Positions 63,401 to 64,000 of a stretch of 64,000 nt of DNA are shown here, one piece after another. Position numbers and translations under genes: made by a program. The stretch is from assembly GCA_030737875.1 (NCBI GenBank), contig CM060912.1, positions 123,788,493-123,852,492 on the forward strand, in the 5' to 3' direction. The notes below the pieces were generated by a model, which was not told the DNA's origin, searched no databases, and was given only the letters and a program-made list of their open reading frames with translations. Position 1 is the first letter of the stretch. Each line of letters starts with the position of its first letter. The stretch comes from Allium sativum (lineage: Eukaryota > Streptophyta > Magnoliopsida > Asparagales > Amaryllidaceae).

Positions 63401-64000
63401 AATCGTTCTTTTGAAGCCCTCATAAGAAAGTATTTGATAACCCACAAGTTATCCACTCCTTACCATCCTCAAACTTGTGGGCAGGTTGAAGTATCGAATA
63501 GGCAGATTAAGCAAATCCTTGAGAAAACTGTGAATGGTAATTGCAAAGACTGGTCCCAAAAGTTAATCGACGCTCTTTGGGCTTACCGCACCGCTTTCAA
63601 AACAAACTTAGGTATGTCCTCTTATCGGTTGATTTTTGGTAAGCTATGTCACTTGCCAGTTGAACTAGAACATAGGGCATTATGGGCAATAAAAACTTTA
63701 TATCTTGACTTAGAGCAAGCAGGTGAACTGCTTCAACTTAATGAACTTAATGAAATTCAAAATGATGCTTATGAAAATGAACGAATTTACAAGGACAGGA
63801 CGAAAGTTTTTCATGATAAATCCATTTTACGTAAAACTTTCATGCCAGGTCAAAAAATTTTGTTATATGACTCAAGATTGCATTTATTCTCAGGTAAGTT
63901 AAAATCTAGATGGACAGGACCTTACACTGTACGGACTTTTTTTCCGTATAGTGCGGTAGAAATTGAGAATCCAACCGATGGATCATCCTATAAGGTCAAT
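60396..64000 (+). pseudogene. pol: Athila-type Ty3/gypsy Pol (PR-RT-RNaseH-INT), broken and cut by the window edge
   Basis: Pol parts in gypsy order: protease CLLDLGASVNMLP (about 60660-60700), reverse transcriptase with PLPFIDQMLERLAG, MPFGLCNAPATFQR and catalytic FMDDFSIFGDS (61375-62250), RNase H with MCDALNFAVGAVLGQ (62390-62750), integrase zinc-binding region with CENCDRCQ (63120-63150), then the core with TPYHPQTSGQVE-like sequence and [11 protein letters not shown] near 63590, reading on to 64000. Breaks occur near 60410, 60656, 61350 (TAA), 61770, 62563 (TGA), 63229 and 63310-63380. It resembles the Athila branch. The catalytic RT motif is intact but the polyprotein is not. Confidence 0.92.

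Overview
The window is plant nuclear DNA, almost certainly from a eudicot; the plastid proteins look asterid-like to me, but that is only an impression. It has no convincing intact nuclear gene. It is a stack of nested transposable elements with a roughly 16.4 kb piece of chloroplast DNA (a NUPT) buried inside.

Layout. 1-5121: a region ending in a CACTA-type transposon terminus and carrying a broken DEAD-box helicase pseudogene (RH7-like, minus strand). 5122-13941: a Ty3/gypsy element (called A) with very long LTRs (3' LTR 5.4 kb), an intact primer binding site and polypurine tract, and only 1 kb of non-coding interior; its 5' LTR is cut off at the CACTA end. 13942-16440: unassigned DNA with a gene-like 5' region and a 177 bp segment repeated at 52.5 kb. 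16440-17384: LTR fragment D, minus strand. 17385-20059, 26418-28119 and 50746-51347: three pieces of one inverted LTR (B) of the same family as A, split by later insertions. 20060-26412: a complete Ty1/copia element with TSD GTTGG and almost identical LTRs but a broken pol. 28120-50745: a giant LTR (C, about 6.2 kb once the insert is removed, TSD GGTTT), itself split by the plastid DNA at about 29115-45520. 51348-52988: Helitron-like DNA. 52989-56219: a 3.2 kb solo gypsy LTR with TSD TAATG. 56.8-58.0 kb: relics of an RPA70-like gene and of a copia integrase. About 58.1 kb to the right edge: a degenerate Athila-type gypsy element that runs out of the window.

The plastid segment keeps the order ndhJ-ndhK-ndhC-trnV(UAC)-trnM(CAU)-atpE-atpB-rbcL-accD-psaI-ycf4-cemA-petA-psbJ-psbL-psbF-psbE-petL-petG. 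In the chloroplast these genes serve NDH, ATP synthase, Rubisco, fatty-acid synthesis, photosystem I and II and cytochrome b6f. Here ndhC, atpE, rbcL and psbE have premature stops, accD, ycf4, petA, psbJ, psbF and petL have frameshifts, petG is cut at the junction, and atpB has a changed P-loop. The copy is therefore a decaying nuclear insert and not a plastome.

The target site duplications give an order of events: LTR B inserted first, LTR C then inserted into B and plastid DNA then entered C; the copia element inserted into B separately, and fragment D abuts B.
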